This document shows positions 1-7,344 of a DNA stretch of 39,636 nucleotides, piece after piece (the first letter of the stretch is position 1; each line of letters opens with the position of its first letter). The stretch is from assembly GCA_017407905.1 (NCBI GenBank), contig JAFQVS010000072.1, forward strand, positions 1 through 39,636. The letters are read 5' to 3'. The position numbers and the translations under genes are program-made. This DNA is from Bacteroidaceae bacterium (GTDB taxonomy: Bacteria; Bacteroidota; Bacteroidia; Bacteroidales; Bacteroidaceae). Under the pieces are notes generated by a model. That model was given only the letters and a program-made list of their open reading frames with translations, made no database searches and was not told where the DNA came from.

Positions 1-109
1 AGAAATTACAAAGACACGTTGTACTGCTTTGTCTGTATGGAATGTTGTCAAGGATCGTCTTTTGCTTTCGTTTTGTCGAGGCAACCACGTTGCTTCCCGA
101 AAGCGAGTG

Positions 110-140
110 CAAAGGTACAGCTTTTTTTGTTACCACCAAA
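110..140 (-). promoter_or_regulatory. Leftward Bacteroidota-type promoter firing out of the window
   Basis: On the minus strand, TTTG (140-137) is followed after 19 bases by TACCTTTG (117-110), an exact match to the Bacteroidota consensus TTTG-N19-21-TAnnTTTG. The predicted transcript starts near 103 and runs off the left edge. It contains a short hairpin (GCAAC-GTG-GTTGC) and then GATCCTTGACA, which resembles the boxA-containing leader I recall from Bacteroidales rRNA operons. The target gene is outside the window, so this identity is inference. Confidence 0.7.
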
Positions 141-387
141 CAATTGCAAGAGTTTTTTTCACAAAAATCACACTTTTTCCATTTTCTTTACATTCTTGTT
201 CCGATTATCACTTATAATTGTTCATTAAATACCCAAAAAGCAGCAAAATTAAGAGGCAAAAATAATTTTTGGGGAGCAAAAATTTTAGAATCTTTTTGGG
301 CGAATTTGACAAAAAAACTCAAAAAATGTGCTCTCGGCCACAATTTTTCTGCAATTTATATTCTCTTTTTTGTTTGTTACCACCAAA
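126..387. repeat. 15-base direct repeat, two copies
   Basis: TTTGTTACCACCAAA occurs exactly at 126-140 and again at 373-387. The first copy contains the -33 element of the leftward promoter on its minus strand. The second copy has no well-spaced -7 partner. It may be a remnant of a promoter duplication or a regulator site; I cannot tell which. Confidence 0.6.
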
Positions 388-524
388 AAAACAGCCCGAC
401 GGCAAGAGAAAAATTTAGAAAAAGCCACAAAAAAAACGCTCGCGGCTGTTAATCGCGGCGTGCGGCCCTGCAATTTTCATCCGAAAAAAGTGGGCATCGG
501 GCCGAAAATATCGCCCGCTTTTAT

Positions 525-532
525 TATCTTCG
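525..532 (+). promoter_or_regulatory. Weak candidate -7 element for dnaG
   Basis: TATCTTCG differs by one base from TAnnTTTG and lies 80 bases before the dnaG start. No TTTG is found at the expected -33 position. The same 11-mer, TATCTTCGCCG, sits just upstream of the minus-strand glycosyltransferase operon, which is the main reason to mention it. Confidence 0.25.
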
Positions 533-612
533 CCGCCGAAGAGAAAGAGAATCGGCTGCAAGCCGCGGCCGAAGGCCTAAAAAAAATCGTCCCCTCTCTC
601 CTTATTATATAT

Positions 613-2616
613 ATGATAGACCGTAACACCATAGAACAGATAATGGATGCCGCCAAGATTGAGGAGGTGGTATCGGACTTTGTTGCCCTGCGACGCCGCG
701 GGGTGAACCTCATCGGACTGTGCCCCTTTCACAACGAAAAGACACCGTCTTTCACCGTCTCGCCCGCAAAGAACCTATACAAATGCTTCGGATGCGGCAA
801 GGGCGGCAAGCCCGTACACTTTATTATGGAGCACGAACAGATGAGCTACCCCGACGCCCTGCGCTATCTGGCCAAGAAATATCATATCGAGATTAAGGAG
901 CGCGAGCTCACCGACGAAGAGCGTCGCACACAAAATATGCGAGAAAGTATGTTCGTGATAAACGAGCACGCCCAGCAATTCTTTGTCGATACACTGCACA
1001 ACACACAAGAGGGAGAGGCCATCGGCCTCGGATACTTCCGTCGCCGAGGGTTGCGCGACGACATTATAAAGAAATTCGGCCTCGGATACTCGCCCGAGAA
1101 GCGCGACACCTTTGCCACGGCAGCCCTAAAAGGCGGATACAGCCCCGAGCTCATAGCAAAGACCGGCGTATGCTACGCAACCGACGACGGCCGCTTGATA
1201 GATAGATTCTGGGGGCGCGTAACATTCCCCGTACACACAATATCGGGTAAAGTAGTAGCCTTTGGCGGCCGCATCCTACAGAGCAACCCCAAGGCCGCAA
1301 AATACGTCAACTCGCCCGAGAGCGAAATTTACCACAAGAGCGACCACCTCTACGGCCTCTACTTTGCCAAGCAATCCATAATGCAGCACGACCGTTGCAT
1401 ATTGGTCGAGGGCTACCTTGACGTAATCTCAATGTATCAGGCAGGCATACAAAATGTGGTAGCCTCATCGGGCACCTCACTCACCACGGGACAGATACGC
1501 CTCATCCACCGCTTCACCAACAACATCACCCTGTTGTACGACGGCGACAAGGCCGGAATAAAAGCCTCATTGCGCGGCATTGATATGCTGCTCGAAGAGG
1601 GAATGAACATAAGCGTTGTGCTACTGCCCGAGGGCGACGACCCCGACAGCTACGCACAGACACACTCGAGCGACGAGCTCGAAGCGTACCTAAAGAACAA
1701 CAGCGTCGATTTTATACAATTCAAGACCAACCTGCTGATGGACGAAGTGGGCGACGACCCCGTGCGCCGCGCAGGCCTCATCGGCGACATTGTAAAGAGC
1801 ATAGCCGTAATTCCCAACGACATCTTGCGCAGCGAATACATAAAGCGTTGCAGTGATATGCTGAAGCTAAGCGAGCAGTTGCTCGTCTCCGAGACTGCCA
1901 AGCTGCGCATAAAACGCGCCGAGGAGCGACAGAAGAACATCGGCACCAACGGCAACGCCGACCAACCCTCGGCAGTCGAGCCGCAGCCCGAGAGCACCCT
2001 GCAACAGAGCATCGCCCAAAGCTACCAAAATAACAATCCCCTATATAATAAGGAACGCGCGATAATACAATTCATACTGCGTAGCGGCGGCAAGATGCTC
2101 ACCGTCCCCGAGGACAAAATCAGCGGCACCCCCGCATTCAACGAGAGCGTAATATCGCATCTGCACTTTTCGTTCCGTGGCGACGGCATAGAGTTTACCC
2201 ACCCACTGTACAAACGCATCTTCGACGAGGCAGCCGAGCACAGCAACGACCCCTCGTTCCGCCCCGACGAACACTTTCAGACACACCCCGACGCCGAAAT
2301 ATCGACCCTTGCCGCCCAGCTGTGCGGCGACCGCTACCTACTGAGCAAAATGTTCAGCGAGAATAACACCGAGCTTCGCAACGAGAGCGCCATACTCTTC
2401 GAGCAGACCATACGCCTTGCCATCGCCTACAAGCAGAGCATCGTCGATGAGCTCCTCAAAGAGACAATGGCCCGTCTGAAAGACCCCGCCGTCGTCGGCA
2501 ACAGCGAGCAGGCAATGGAAGTAATGCAGAATTTCAAATTCCTAAAGGAGACACAGCAGGCACTCAACAACCAGCTGCGACAGTATGGCTTCAGCGCCTC
2601 GGCCGTCAGTCTGTAA
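613..2616 (+). CDS. dnaG: DNA primase
   Basis: DnaG makes the RNA primers that start leading- and lagging-strand DNA synthesis, working with the replicative helicase DnaB. The 667-residue product has the three expected parts: an N-terminal CHC2 zinc finger (C37, H40, C58, C61), a catalytic TOPRIM region with the conserved glutamate in VEGYLD (E266) and the metal-binding DGD motif (310-312), and a C-terminal part after about residue 440 that should bind DnaB. The ATG at 613 was chosen because MIDRNTIEQIMDAA is the usual primase start; the frame is open further upstream but those residues match nothing in the family. It stands alone, with the convergent folE operon ending 86 bases downstream. 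Confidence 0.96.
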   Translation: MIDRNTIEQIMDAAKIEEVVSDFVALRRRGVNLIGLCPFHNEKTPSFTVSPAKNLYKCFGCGKGGKPVHFIMEHEQMSYPDALRYLAKKYHIEIKERELTDEERRTQNMRESMFVINEHAQQFFVDTLHNTQEGEAIGLGYFRRRGLRDDIIKKFGLGYSPEKRDTFATAALKGGYSPELIAKTGVCYATDDGRLIDRFWGRVTFPVHTISGKVVAFGGRILQSNPKAAKYVNSPESEIYHKSDHLYGLYFAKQSIMQHDRCILVEGYLDVISMYQAGIQNVVASSGTSLTTGQIRLIHRFTNNITLLYDGDKAGIKASLRGIDMLLEEGMNISVVLLPEGDDPDSYAQTHSSDELEAYLKNNSVDFIQFKTNLLMDEVGDDPVRRAGLIGDIVKSIAVIPNDILRSEYIKRCSDMLKLSEQLLVSETAKLRIKRAEERQKNIGTNGNADQPSAVEPQPESTLQQSIAQSYQNNNPLYNKERAIIQFILRSGGKMLTVPEDKISGTPAFNESVISHLHFSFRGDGIEFTHPLYKRIFDEAAEHSNDPSFRPDEHFQTHPDAEISTLAAQLCGDRYLLSKMFSENNTELRNESAILFEQTIRLAIAYKQSIVDELLKETMARLKDPAVVGNSEQAMEVMQNFKFLKETQQALNNQLRQYGFSASAVSL

Positions 2617-2702
2617 CAATCGGAGCGTGCGGCACACAAACAAAAAAGCAAGCCATCCGCCATAGGGAACAGCCTGCCTTATTCAATATAAACACCCGCG
2701 CG

Positions 2703-3278
2703 CTATCTGCCACGTATCAGATTCATAAACTCCTCGCGCGTCTTTGCCCGGTCGAACGCACCGCAAAAATCCGAGGTTGTGGTTACCGAATTTTGTTTCT
2801 TGATGCCCCTCATCTGCATACACAGATGCTGCGCCTCGACAACCACCATCACTCCAAGCGGATTAAGCGTCTCCTGAATACACTCCTTAATTTGCAGCGT
2901 CAGACGCTCCTGCACCTGTAAACGGCGCGCATAAACATCCACCACACGGGCAATCTTACTAAGGCCCGTAATGTACCCGTTGGGAATATAGGCCACGTGC
3001 ACCTTGCCAAAGAAGGGCAGAATATGATGCTCGCACAGAGAATAGAAGTCAATATCCTTTACAATGACCATCTGGCTGTAATCCTCCTTGAACATTGCCC
3101 CACGCAGAATGGCGTGCGGGTCCTCGTTGTATCCCGCCGTAGTATCGAGCAGGGCACGCGCCACACGCTCGGGAGTTTTTACAAGCCCCTCGCGCTGTGT
3201 ATCCTCACCAATGAGCCCGAGCATATTACTGCAACACTCCATCAGGCCCTGAATAACCTTGTCTCTATTCTCGTCCAT
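2703..3278 (-). CDS. folE: GTP cyclohydrolase I
   Basis: FolE converts GTP to 7,8-dihydroneopterin triphosphate, the first step of folate (and often queuosine) synthesis, in the cytoplasm. The 191-residue protein is normal length for the type I family. Zinc ligands are visible at C82 and H85 ([10 protein letters not shown]) and C153 (HLCMQMRG), with the substrate-binding stretch QERLT at about 123-127. It is the last gene of a six-gene minus-strand operon, 20 bases after the SPOR gene. No clear terminator is seen between it and dnaG. Confidence 0.96.
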   Translation of the reverse strand: MDENRDKVIQGLMECCSNMLGLIGEDTQREGLVKTPERVARALLDTTAGYNEDPHAILRGAMFKEDYSQMVIVKDIDFYSLCEHHILPFFGKVHVAYIPNGYITGLSKIARVVDVYARRLQVQERLTLQIKECIQETLNPLGVMVVVEAQHLCMQMRGIKKQNSVTTTSDFCGAFDRAKTREEFMNLIRGR

Positions 3279-3298
3279 AGTAACAATACCTATTTATA

Positions 3299-3745
3299 CT
3301 AATAAGGCAAATTTATAATACCCTTCCTGACAGAAATCTCGCGGAATTTCTTTGTAGCCTTCAGACGGTACATAACCGCCTCGGCCTCTTCGCGTGTGCG
3401 ATAATCGCCATACAGACACAGACGTATGGGCGACTCAAAGACCACATAAACCTCGGCGCCGGGGAAATTATCCCTCATATATTTAGCCATCTTATTGGCC
3501 TCTTCACGGGCCGTCTGCGAGTTATTGCCCGAATAGACCATCACACGATAGCCCTCGACCTGCGCAGGCTTACCGTCGGTGCGCTGAGCCATAGACCCCA
3601 TCAGATTAAGCAGTTTCTGTGGCTGCACAATGCGCACAGTGCCTTGCCCCTGAACGTCGCGCTGAAGCTCGTTGACAATATTACTCTGTGCCCTTAGAGA
3701 AAGGGCACAGAGTATAAACATCATTATAAAGAGGGTTCTTCTCAT
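3299..3745 (-). CDS. Secreted SPOR-domain protein
   Basis: A 148-residue protein with an N-terminal signal peptide ([20 protein letters not shown]) and a C-terminal SPOR-like domain from about residue 60 ([11 protein letters not shown] to the end). SPOR domains bind denuded glycan strands of peptidoglycan, often at division sites, so a periplasmic cell-wall role is likely but not proven. The ATG at 3745 overlaps the tpiA stop codon by four bases (ATGA), indicating translational coupling. An in-frame TTG at 3754 would add three residues and is less likely. The gene is in an operon with tpiA and folE. Confidence 0.85.
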   Translation of the reverse strand: MRRTLFIMMFILCALSLRAQSNIVNELQRDVQGQGTVRIVQPQKLLNLMGSMAQRTDGKPAQVEGYRVMVYSGNNSQTAREEANKMAKYMRDNFPGAEVYVVFESPIRLCLYGDYRTREEAEAVMYRLKATKKFREISVRKGIINLPY

Positions 3746-4503
3746 TCTTTCCAAGCGTCGATGATACCCTTAAAGTCGGCTGCCTTGAGCGATGCGCCAC
3801 CGATGAGACCACCGTCAACGTCGGGGTTGGCGAAGAGCTCCTTAGCGTTGCTTGCCTTGCAGCTTCCACCGTAGAGGATGGGAGTATTCTCGGCCACCTC
3901 GTTGCCATACTTCTGAGCAATTGTCGAGCGGATGTAAGCGTGAATCTCCTGTGCCTGCTCGGGAGTAGCTGTCAGGCCTGTACCGATGGCCCATACGGGC
4001 TCGTAAGCAAGGATAATCTTCGAGAAGTCCTCGGCCGAGAGGTCGTAGAGCGAGCCTGCAAGCTGCTTGTAAACTACCTCATTCTGTACACCCTGCTGAC
4101 GCTCCTCAAGCACCTCGCCGATGCAGAAGATGGGAGTAAGTCCGTTGGCAAGAGCAAGCTGTACCTTCTCTTTGAGGATAGCCTCGGTCTCGCCATAGTA
4201 AGCGCGACGCTCCGAGTGGCCGAGAATCACATACTGAGCACCTGTCGATGCAACCATAGAGGCCGATACCTCGCCTGTGTAAGCACCCGATACCTTGTCG
4301 GCGCAATTCTCGGCACCAACGCCAATGATAGAGGCGTCAACAGCGGGGACAACCGATGCAAGATGAATGAAAGGAGTACAAATTACAACGTCGCAATTGG
4401 GCTTGTCGGCTGTAAGAGCCTCGTTAAGCTCCTTTGCAAGAGCAACACCCTCCTGAAGATTCAGGTTCATTTTCCAGTTACCTGCTACAATTTTCTTTCT
4501 CAT
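3742..4503 (-). CDS. tpiA: Triose-phosphate isomerase
   Basis: TpiA interconverts dihydroxyacetone phosphate and glyceraldehyde 3-phosphate in glycolysis. The 253 residues are a full TIM barrel: GNWKMN with catalytic K11, H96 in ILGHSERR, E168 in [11 protein letters not shown], and the phosphate-binding YGGS near residue 211. Its codon use differs from that of many neighbours, with isoleucine written ATC or ATT and little ATA, as expected for a highly expressed gene. It sits 12 bases after the DoxX-like gene and overlaps the SPOR gene by four bases. Confidence 0.97.
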   Translation of the reverse strand: MRKKIVAGNWKMNLNLQEGVALAKELNEALTADKPNCDVVICTPFIHLASVVPAVDASIIGVGAENCADKVSGAYTGEVSASMVASTGAQYVILGHSERRAYYGETEAILKEKVQLALANGLTPIFCIGEVLEERQQGVQNEVVYKQLAGSLYDLSAEDFSKIILAYEPVWAIGTGLTATPEQAQEIHAYIRSTIAQKYGNEVAENTPILYGGSCKASNAKELFANPDVDGGLIGGASLKAADFKGIIDAWKE

Positions 4504-4515
4504 AATTTTTTGTTT

Positions 4516-5856
4516 TTAAAGGTTTGTATTGTTATTTACATCAATAGTTTCTGTCTCTTTATCCTTGTCGCGTCTTTTTCGCAGCCTCAGAAAAACCAGC
4601 AGGCTGCGCACCGCGGCAGTGAGCATATCAATGAACATTATCGCTGTCAGAGGCACGGCAAAAAGCATAATCCACAGCCTCCAACCGCGAATGTAGGTAT
4701 ATACGCTGCGCACGCTGTCGGGCATTTTTGTGGGCGCACGCTCTATGCGCTCGACCGACGGCAGGTCGGCTACGTTCCATTTTCCGGCCACACGCCCATC
4801 CTTTATGAGCAGCAGTCCGGGGTTCGAGCGTACAATAGTCTTAAGCATTATCTCGTCGGCCCATAAAAGGGGATACTCGCCACCGGTGCGCTTACGCCAC
4901 AGCTCCGAGGCCTCCTCGTCCGACGACGTTGCCGCATAGAATGGTACGCCCCGCTCGCTGCAATAGTCGTAAAGGTCGTTTATCTTATCCACCCTGCTCT
5001 CGTCGGCTTTTTCGAGACGGCTCAACACCAACAGACACACGTAACCCGTATCGGCAAGTATCTCGGGGGCATAATCCTCGTCCTCGGCATCCAAAAAGGC
5101 AAAATCGAGCACACGCGCGGGCCTGCCAAACTCAATAGTCTCGCTGCGACTGCCCAAATAGTTCCACGTGCTGTCGGGGTAAGTAAACTCGTCAAACTCC
5201 ATCACCTGACCCGCCTTCTCGAATTTATATATCGTTTTTTGCACCGCCGGAACATCCTCGACCGCCTCGCGCAGATTACTCCCCACGGCAAAAGGCCTAA
5301 AGTCAATCACCGGCAGATGCGTAAGGCTCGCCCCTTCGAGCAGTGCAATGTAACACAAGGCAAAGGCGGGAACCATCCAACGGTTCACCAAGCTCATTTT
5401 GCGAATAAACAGACGGCGCTTGAAGCAACAGAGCGTTGCACAGATGAGCAGCACAACATTCTTGCCAAAGGTTGCCCAATTCGACAGCACCAGCGCATCG
5501 CCGAAGCAGCCGCAGTCGCGCACAGGATTCCAAAGAGCCAATATAAGCGTAAAAGGGGTAAAGAACAGAAAGAAGAGAAACACCGTCGATGTAACCACCC
5601 TGTTATATACACCCATAAGCAAAAATACGCCCAAAAGAAACTCGGCGGCCGAGAGCATCGCCGCCCCAAAGAGCAACCACCCTTCATCAATGCCAAGCAG
5701 CCCGAAGGCCCCCGCATACTCGCCCAGCTTATAGGAGAGCCCCACCGGGTCAACAGCCTTAACAAAGCCCGAGACCACAAGCACCGCTGCCAGCAACAAA
5801 CGCGAGACGTTGACCAACAGCGCCGTAACCGCCCTTTTCTTACTCTGCAATGCCAT
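4516..5856 (-). CDS. DoxX/MauE-like (BT_3928 family) membrane protein with a thioredoxin-like domain
   Basis: A 446-residue protein of the DoxX/MauE-like group called the BT_3928 family in Bacteroidota; function not established. The first 180 residues hold about five membrane segments and the motif DCGCFG, typical of MauE-like proteins linked to disulfide chemistry. Residues of about 215-390 are soluble and look like a thioredoxin/TlpA fold (a TSSDEEASELW helix region, then GLLLIKDGRVAGKWN), but no CxxC active site is present. A last membrane segment lies near 395-420, followed by a basic and acidic tail. I infer an envelope redox or sensing role. Its start overlaps the end of the DUF1599 gene by 17 bases. 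Confidence 0.8.
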   Translation of the reverse strand: MALQSKKRAVTALLVNVSRLLLAAVLVVSGFVKAVDPVGLSYKLGEYAGAFGLLGIDEGWLLFGAAMLSAAEFLLGVFLLMGVYNRVVTSTVFLFFLFFTPFTLILALWNPVRDCGCFGDALVLSNWATFGKNVVLLICATLCCFKRRLFIRKMSLVNRWMVPAFALCYIALLEGASLTHLPVIDFRPFAVGSNLREAVEDVPAVQKTIYKFEKAGQVMEFDEFTYPDSTWNYLGSRSETIEFGRPARVLDFAFLDAEDEDYAPEILADTGYVCLLVLSRLEKADESRVDKINDLYDYCSERGVPFYAATSSDEEASELWRKRTGGEYPLLWADEIMLKTIVRSNPGLLLIKDGRVAGKWNVADLPSVERIERAPTKMPDSVRSVYTYIRGWRLWIMLFAVPLTAIMFIDMLTAAVRSLLVFLRLRKRRDKDKETETIDVNNNTNL

Positions 5857-6385
5857 TCTTTATAAGCGCAAAGACAGCATAATTTATCATATCCATATAG
5901 TTGGCATCAACCCCCTCGGACACCATTGTGGCACCGTCCAGCTCCTCAATCTGCTTTGTACGCCATATTTTTGTGAGGATAAGGTCGGTGTACGAGGTTG
6001 TGCGCATTCCGCGCCACGCCTCATTGTAGTCGTGATTCTTACGCTTCATCAGTTCGAGCGTCGCGGCAGCCTTCTCGTCGTAAAGCTCCATAGCCCTCTC
6101 GGGGCCAATATCGCAATTATCGGCGTATCCCAGCTGCAACTGCACAAGCGCAATTATTCCGTAGTTCACAATGCCGATGAGCTCGCTGTTAATATCCTCG
6201 CCCACCAGATTCTCGGCACCCGTCTCAAGAGTGCGTATGCGCTTAGCCTTTATAAAAATCTGGTCGGTAAGCGAACAGGGGCGCATAATGCGCCACGATG
6301 CTCCATAGTCGTAGAGTTTCTTCCCGAAAAGCTCGCGGCACACCGCAAGCACCCTCTCGAATTGTTTATTTGTATCCGTCGTCAT
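5840..6385 (-). CDS. DUF1599 (Nmad-type) domain protein, internally duplicated
   Basis: A 181-residue cytoplasmic protein of the DUF1599 family, annotated as nucleotide-modification-associated; its biochemical role is not firmly known. Two related halves are visible: DYGASWRIMRPCSLTDQI (26-43) matches DYNEAWRGMRTTSYTDLI (119-136), and NYGIIALV (74-81) matches NYAVFALI (168-175), a spacing of about 93 residues. The ATG at 6385 lies four bases after the glycosyltransferase stop. An in-frame ATG at 6406 would add seven residues (MVQKVKK) and overlap the upstream gene; I prefer 6385 because the family usually begins close to this point. Confidence 0.82.
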   Translation of the reverse strand: MTTDTNKQFERVLAVCRELFGKKLYDYGASWRIMRPCSLTDQIFIKAKRIRTLETGAENLVGEDINSELIGIVNYGIIALVQLQLGYADNCDIGPERAMELYDEKAAATLELMKRKNHDYNEAWRGMRTTSYTDLILTKIWRTKQIEELDGATMVSEGVDANYMDMINYAVFALIKNGIAE

Positions 6386-6389
6386 TTTT

Positions 6390-7145
6390 TTAACTTTTTG
6401 CACCATTCCAACGGGGATATTTCTTGAAGAAGCTACCCCATTTTAGTTTAATCACACCAAAGAAGGCCTCACTGAAGATACCTCCGCTCATTTTCGAGAC
6501 ACCCAGCACACGATTCACAAAAATCACAGGCACCTCCTTTATCTTGAATCCGCACTTATAGGTGGTAAATTTCATCTCAATCTGAAAAGCGTACCCCTTG
6601 AAGCGGATAGAGTCGAGGTCGATAGTTTCGAGCACCCTGCGACGATAGCAATTAAAGCCCGCCGTTGTGTCGTAAACGGGCAGCCCCGTGATAAAGCGCA
6701 CATACTTCGACGCAAAATAGGACATAAGCACACGCCCCATAGGCCAATTGACCACATTTACGCCCGTAACGTAACGGCTGCCCACCGAAAGGTCGTATCC
6801 ATCCTGCGCACACGCATTATAGAGCAGTGGTACATCGTCGGGGTTATGCGAAAAATCGGCGTCCATCTCGAAAATATACTCGTAGCCCTGCCGTAAGGCC
6901 CATTTAAAGCCCGCAATATAAGCCGTTCCGAGGCCCAATTTTCCCGAGCGCTCGATGATAAAAACCCTACCATCAAACTCGCTCATAAGCCCTTTTACTA
7001 TTGCCGCCGTACCATCGGGCGAGCCATCATCAACCACAAGCACGTCGAAAGAGTGTTCGAGCGCCATAAGCACACGAATCATCTTTTCGATATTCTCCTT
7101 CTCGTTGTATGTAGGTATAATAATTACGCTGTCGCTCTTTGCCAT
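6390..7145 (-). CDS. Polyprenol monophosphomannose synthase-like glycosyltransferase (GT2)
   Basis: A family 2 glycosyltransferase of the dolichol/polyprenol-phosphate mannose synthase type, which would move a sugar from a nucleotide donor to a lipid phosphate at the inner membrane face. The 251 residues show the GT-A core: VIIIPTYNEKENI at 8-20, VDDGSPDGT at 38-46, and the metal-binding DAD at 95-97 (FEMDADFSH). There is no C-terminal membrane domain, so it is the short soluble form. The exact sugar cannot be read from sequence. It is the first gene of the operon running down to folE. Confidence 0.85.
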   Translation of the reverse strand: MAKSDSVIIIPTYNEKENIEKMIRVLMALEHSFDVLVVDDGSPDGTAAIVKGLMSEFDGRVFIIERSGKLGLGTAYIAGFKWALRQGYEYIFEMDADFSHNPDDVPLLYNACAQDGYDLSVGSRYVTGVNVVNWPMGRVLMSYFASKYVRFITGLPVYDTTAGFNCYRRRVLETIDLDSIRFKGYAFQIEMKFTTYKCGFKIKEVPVIFVNRVLGVSKMSGGIFSEAFFGVIKLKWGSFFKKYPRWNGAKS

Positions 7146-7166
7146 AATTTATACATATTCATTCGG

Positions 7167-7174
7167 CGAAGATA
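7167..7174 (-). promoter_or_regulatory. Candidate -7 element for the glycosyltransferase-to-folE operon
   Basis: TATCTTCG on the minus strand, 22 bases before the glycosyltransferase start, differs by one base from TAnnTTTG. No TTTG is found at the -33 position. It is embedded in TATCTTCGCCG, identical to the sequence upstream of dnaG. Confidence 0.35.
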
Positions 7175-7292
7175 CAGAAAAAAGAGTGCATTTTACTCTA
7201 TGACGAGCAAAAAATACGCAAAAAGAGGAATTTTATTATATAAAATTAACCTAAACAGCCTGAATATCGTCGGCCGAAGCATCTTTTTTTAC

Positions 7293-7300
7293 TACTTTTG
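7293..7300 (+). promoter_or_regulatory. -7 promoter element for mfd
   Basis: TACTTTTG fits TAnnTTTG exactly and is 45 bases before the mfd start. A -33 TTTG is not evident at the expected distance. Confidence 0.5.
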
Positions 7301-7344
7301 CGGTAAACTTCAAGGAGTAACAAAAAAAGTCAAGCTCGCACAAA

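Larger units (their letters stand above)
1..612. other. Intergenic region upstream of dnaG
   Basis: No convincing gene lies here. Reading frames that cross it have low-complexity translations with no recognisable domain, including an in-frame upstream extension of dnaG. Bases 120-420 are very AT-rich and the last 190 bases are GC-richer. The region holds a strong leftward promoter near 110-140, two copies of a 15-base repeat, and a weak candidate promoter for dnaG near 525. Confidence 0.7.

Noticed and set aside
328-612. In-frame upstream extension of dnaG (95 extra codons)
   Set aside because: The translation is lysine- and phenylalanine-rich low-complexity sequence unlike any primase; the normal DnaG N-terminus starts at 613.
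2617-2702. Terminator between convergent dnaG and folE
   Set aside because: GCAAGCC and GCCTGCC look like arms but are not complementary; I found no stable hairpin with a T run.
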